DNA of 22,869 nucleotides. Source: an uncultured Collinsella sp. (GTDB lineage: Bacteria > Actinomycetota > Coriobacteriia > Coriobacteriales > Coriobacteriaceae). The stretch spans positions 1 to 22,869 of the forward strand of contig CAJJTG010000034.1 of NCBI GenBank assembly GCA_905194675.1, read 5' to 3'. This document shows positions 22,640 to 22,869 of the stretch, piece after piece; within the stretch, counting starts at the first letter, position 1, and every line of letters starts with the position of its first letter. The position numbers were made by a program, and so were the translations under genes. The notes beneath the pieces were generated by a model. The model saw only the letters and a program-made list of their open reading frames with translations, was not told where the DNA came from and made no database searches.

Positions 22640-22869
22640 GAGAATGGCCATTCGAGGTTGGCTGCCTTGGGTCTTGGGTCGGACCGTTTGCCACGAAATG
22701 CGGCCATCTACTACGTTAAACCGGCCACCTTCGACCATCCCGGAATTTGCAAAAACAAAACCGCGGGTAGAAAGCTTGCCGATTTTCGAAAAAGTCGGCT
22801 ATGGTCGACCCCTGTGGTGGCGCGCGCAGACGTGGTGTAAGAGCGTCCCGAGGTCCGTCGCTGCAAGTC
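22640..22869. other. Non-coding, structured right edge
   Basis: No supported gene. TCGACCAT (22731-22738) and ATGGTCGA (22801-22808) form an inverted repeat around a segment that itself contains a hairpin (22778-22799, GCCGATTTT against AAAGTCGGC). TTGCCG (22776-22781) and TATGGT (22800-22805), 18 bases apart, could be a rightward promoter. A 60-codon frame at 22658-22840 lacks a ribosome site. It may be another repeat element or the start of an RNA gene that continues outside the window. Confidence 0.35.

Noticed and set aside
22658..22840. A 60-codon plus-strand frame at the right edge
   Set aside because: No ribosome site and it runs through nested inverted repeats; more likely non-coding.

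Overview
The window looks like the chromosome of a high-GC Gram-positive actinobacterium, most likely a gut Coriobacteriia member close to Collinsella. This is an inference. It rests on GC-rich codon use, AGGAGG-type ribosome binding sites, the families present, and intergenic DNA full of short palindromic repeats. No 16S rRNA gene is present to confirm it. I count 19 protein genes, one tRNA, about seven terminator-like hairpins and at least nine palindromic repeat units. There is no CRISPR array, prophage or transposase gene.

Left part (1-6,040): a HAD phosphatase (110-760) faces a lower-GC AAA/DUF4143 ATPase (minus strand, AT-rich upstream region). A LacI-family repressor follows with its own promoter, operator candidate and terminator. 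The 560-base gap before glmS is packed with palindromes: two copies of a TCTCGATCTGTAACA element and two of the three copies of a CCACCACAAAGG element. The third copy lies just behind the glmS terminator.

Middle part (6,040-11,420): a GntR/FCD regulator is divergent from a UPF0324 'sulfate exporter' family membrane protein. Next comes a regulator shaped like a sigma-54 activator, but its ATPase motifs are destroyed while its Fis-type helix-turn-helix is kept. After it come a small basic single-pass membrane protein, a nitroreductase on the minus strand, and a 96-residue protein of unknown function.

Multidrug-type operon (11,460-15,780): a MarR regulator and two ABC exporter half-transporters are packed with overlap or no gap. 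The two ATPase domains carry complementary defects, as expected of an asymmetric heterodimer. The promoter contains two copies of a 14-base direct repeat, one of them between the -35 and -10 boxes.

Right part (15,780-22,869): serine acetyltransferase (minus), a DedA membrane protein, branched-chain aminotransferase with a possible coupled leader peptide, a 203-base segment with terminal inverted repeats, lemA (minus), a TetR regulator, tRNA-Ser(UGA) (minus), and a single reading frame that fuses tRNA adenosine deaminase (TadA) to a complete glycerate kinase. I judge that fusion the most unusual protein here. The window ends in a structured, apparently non-coding segment.
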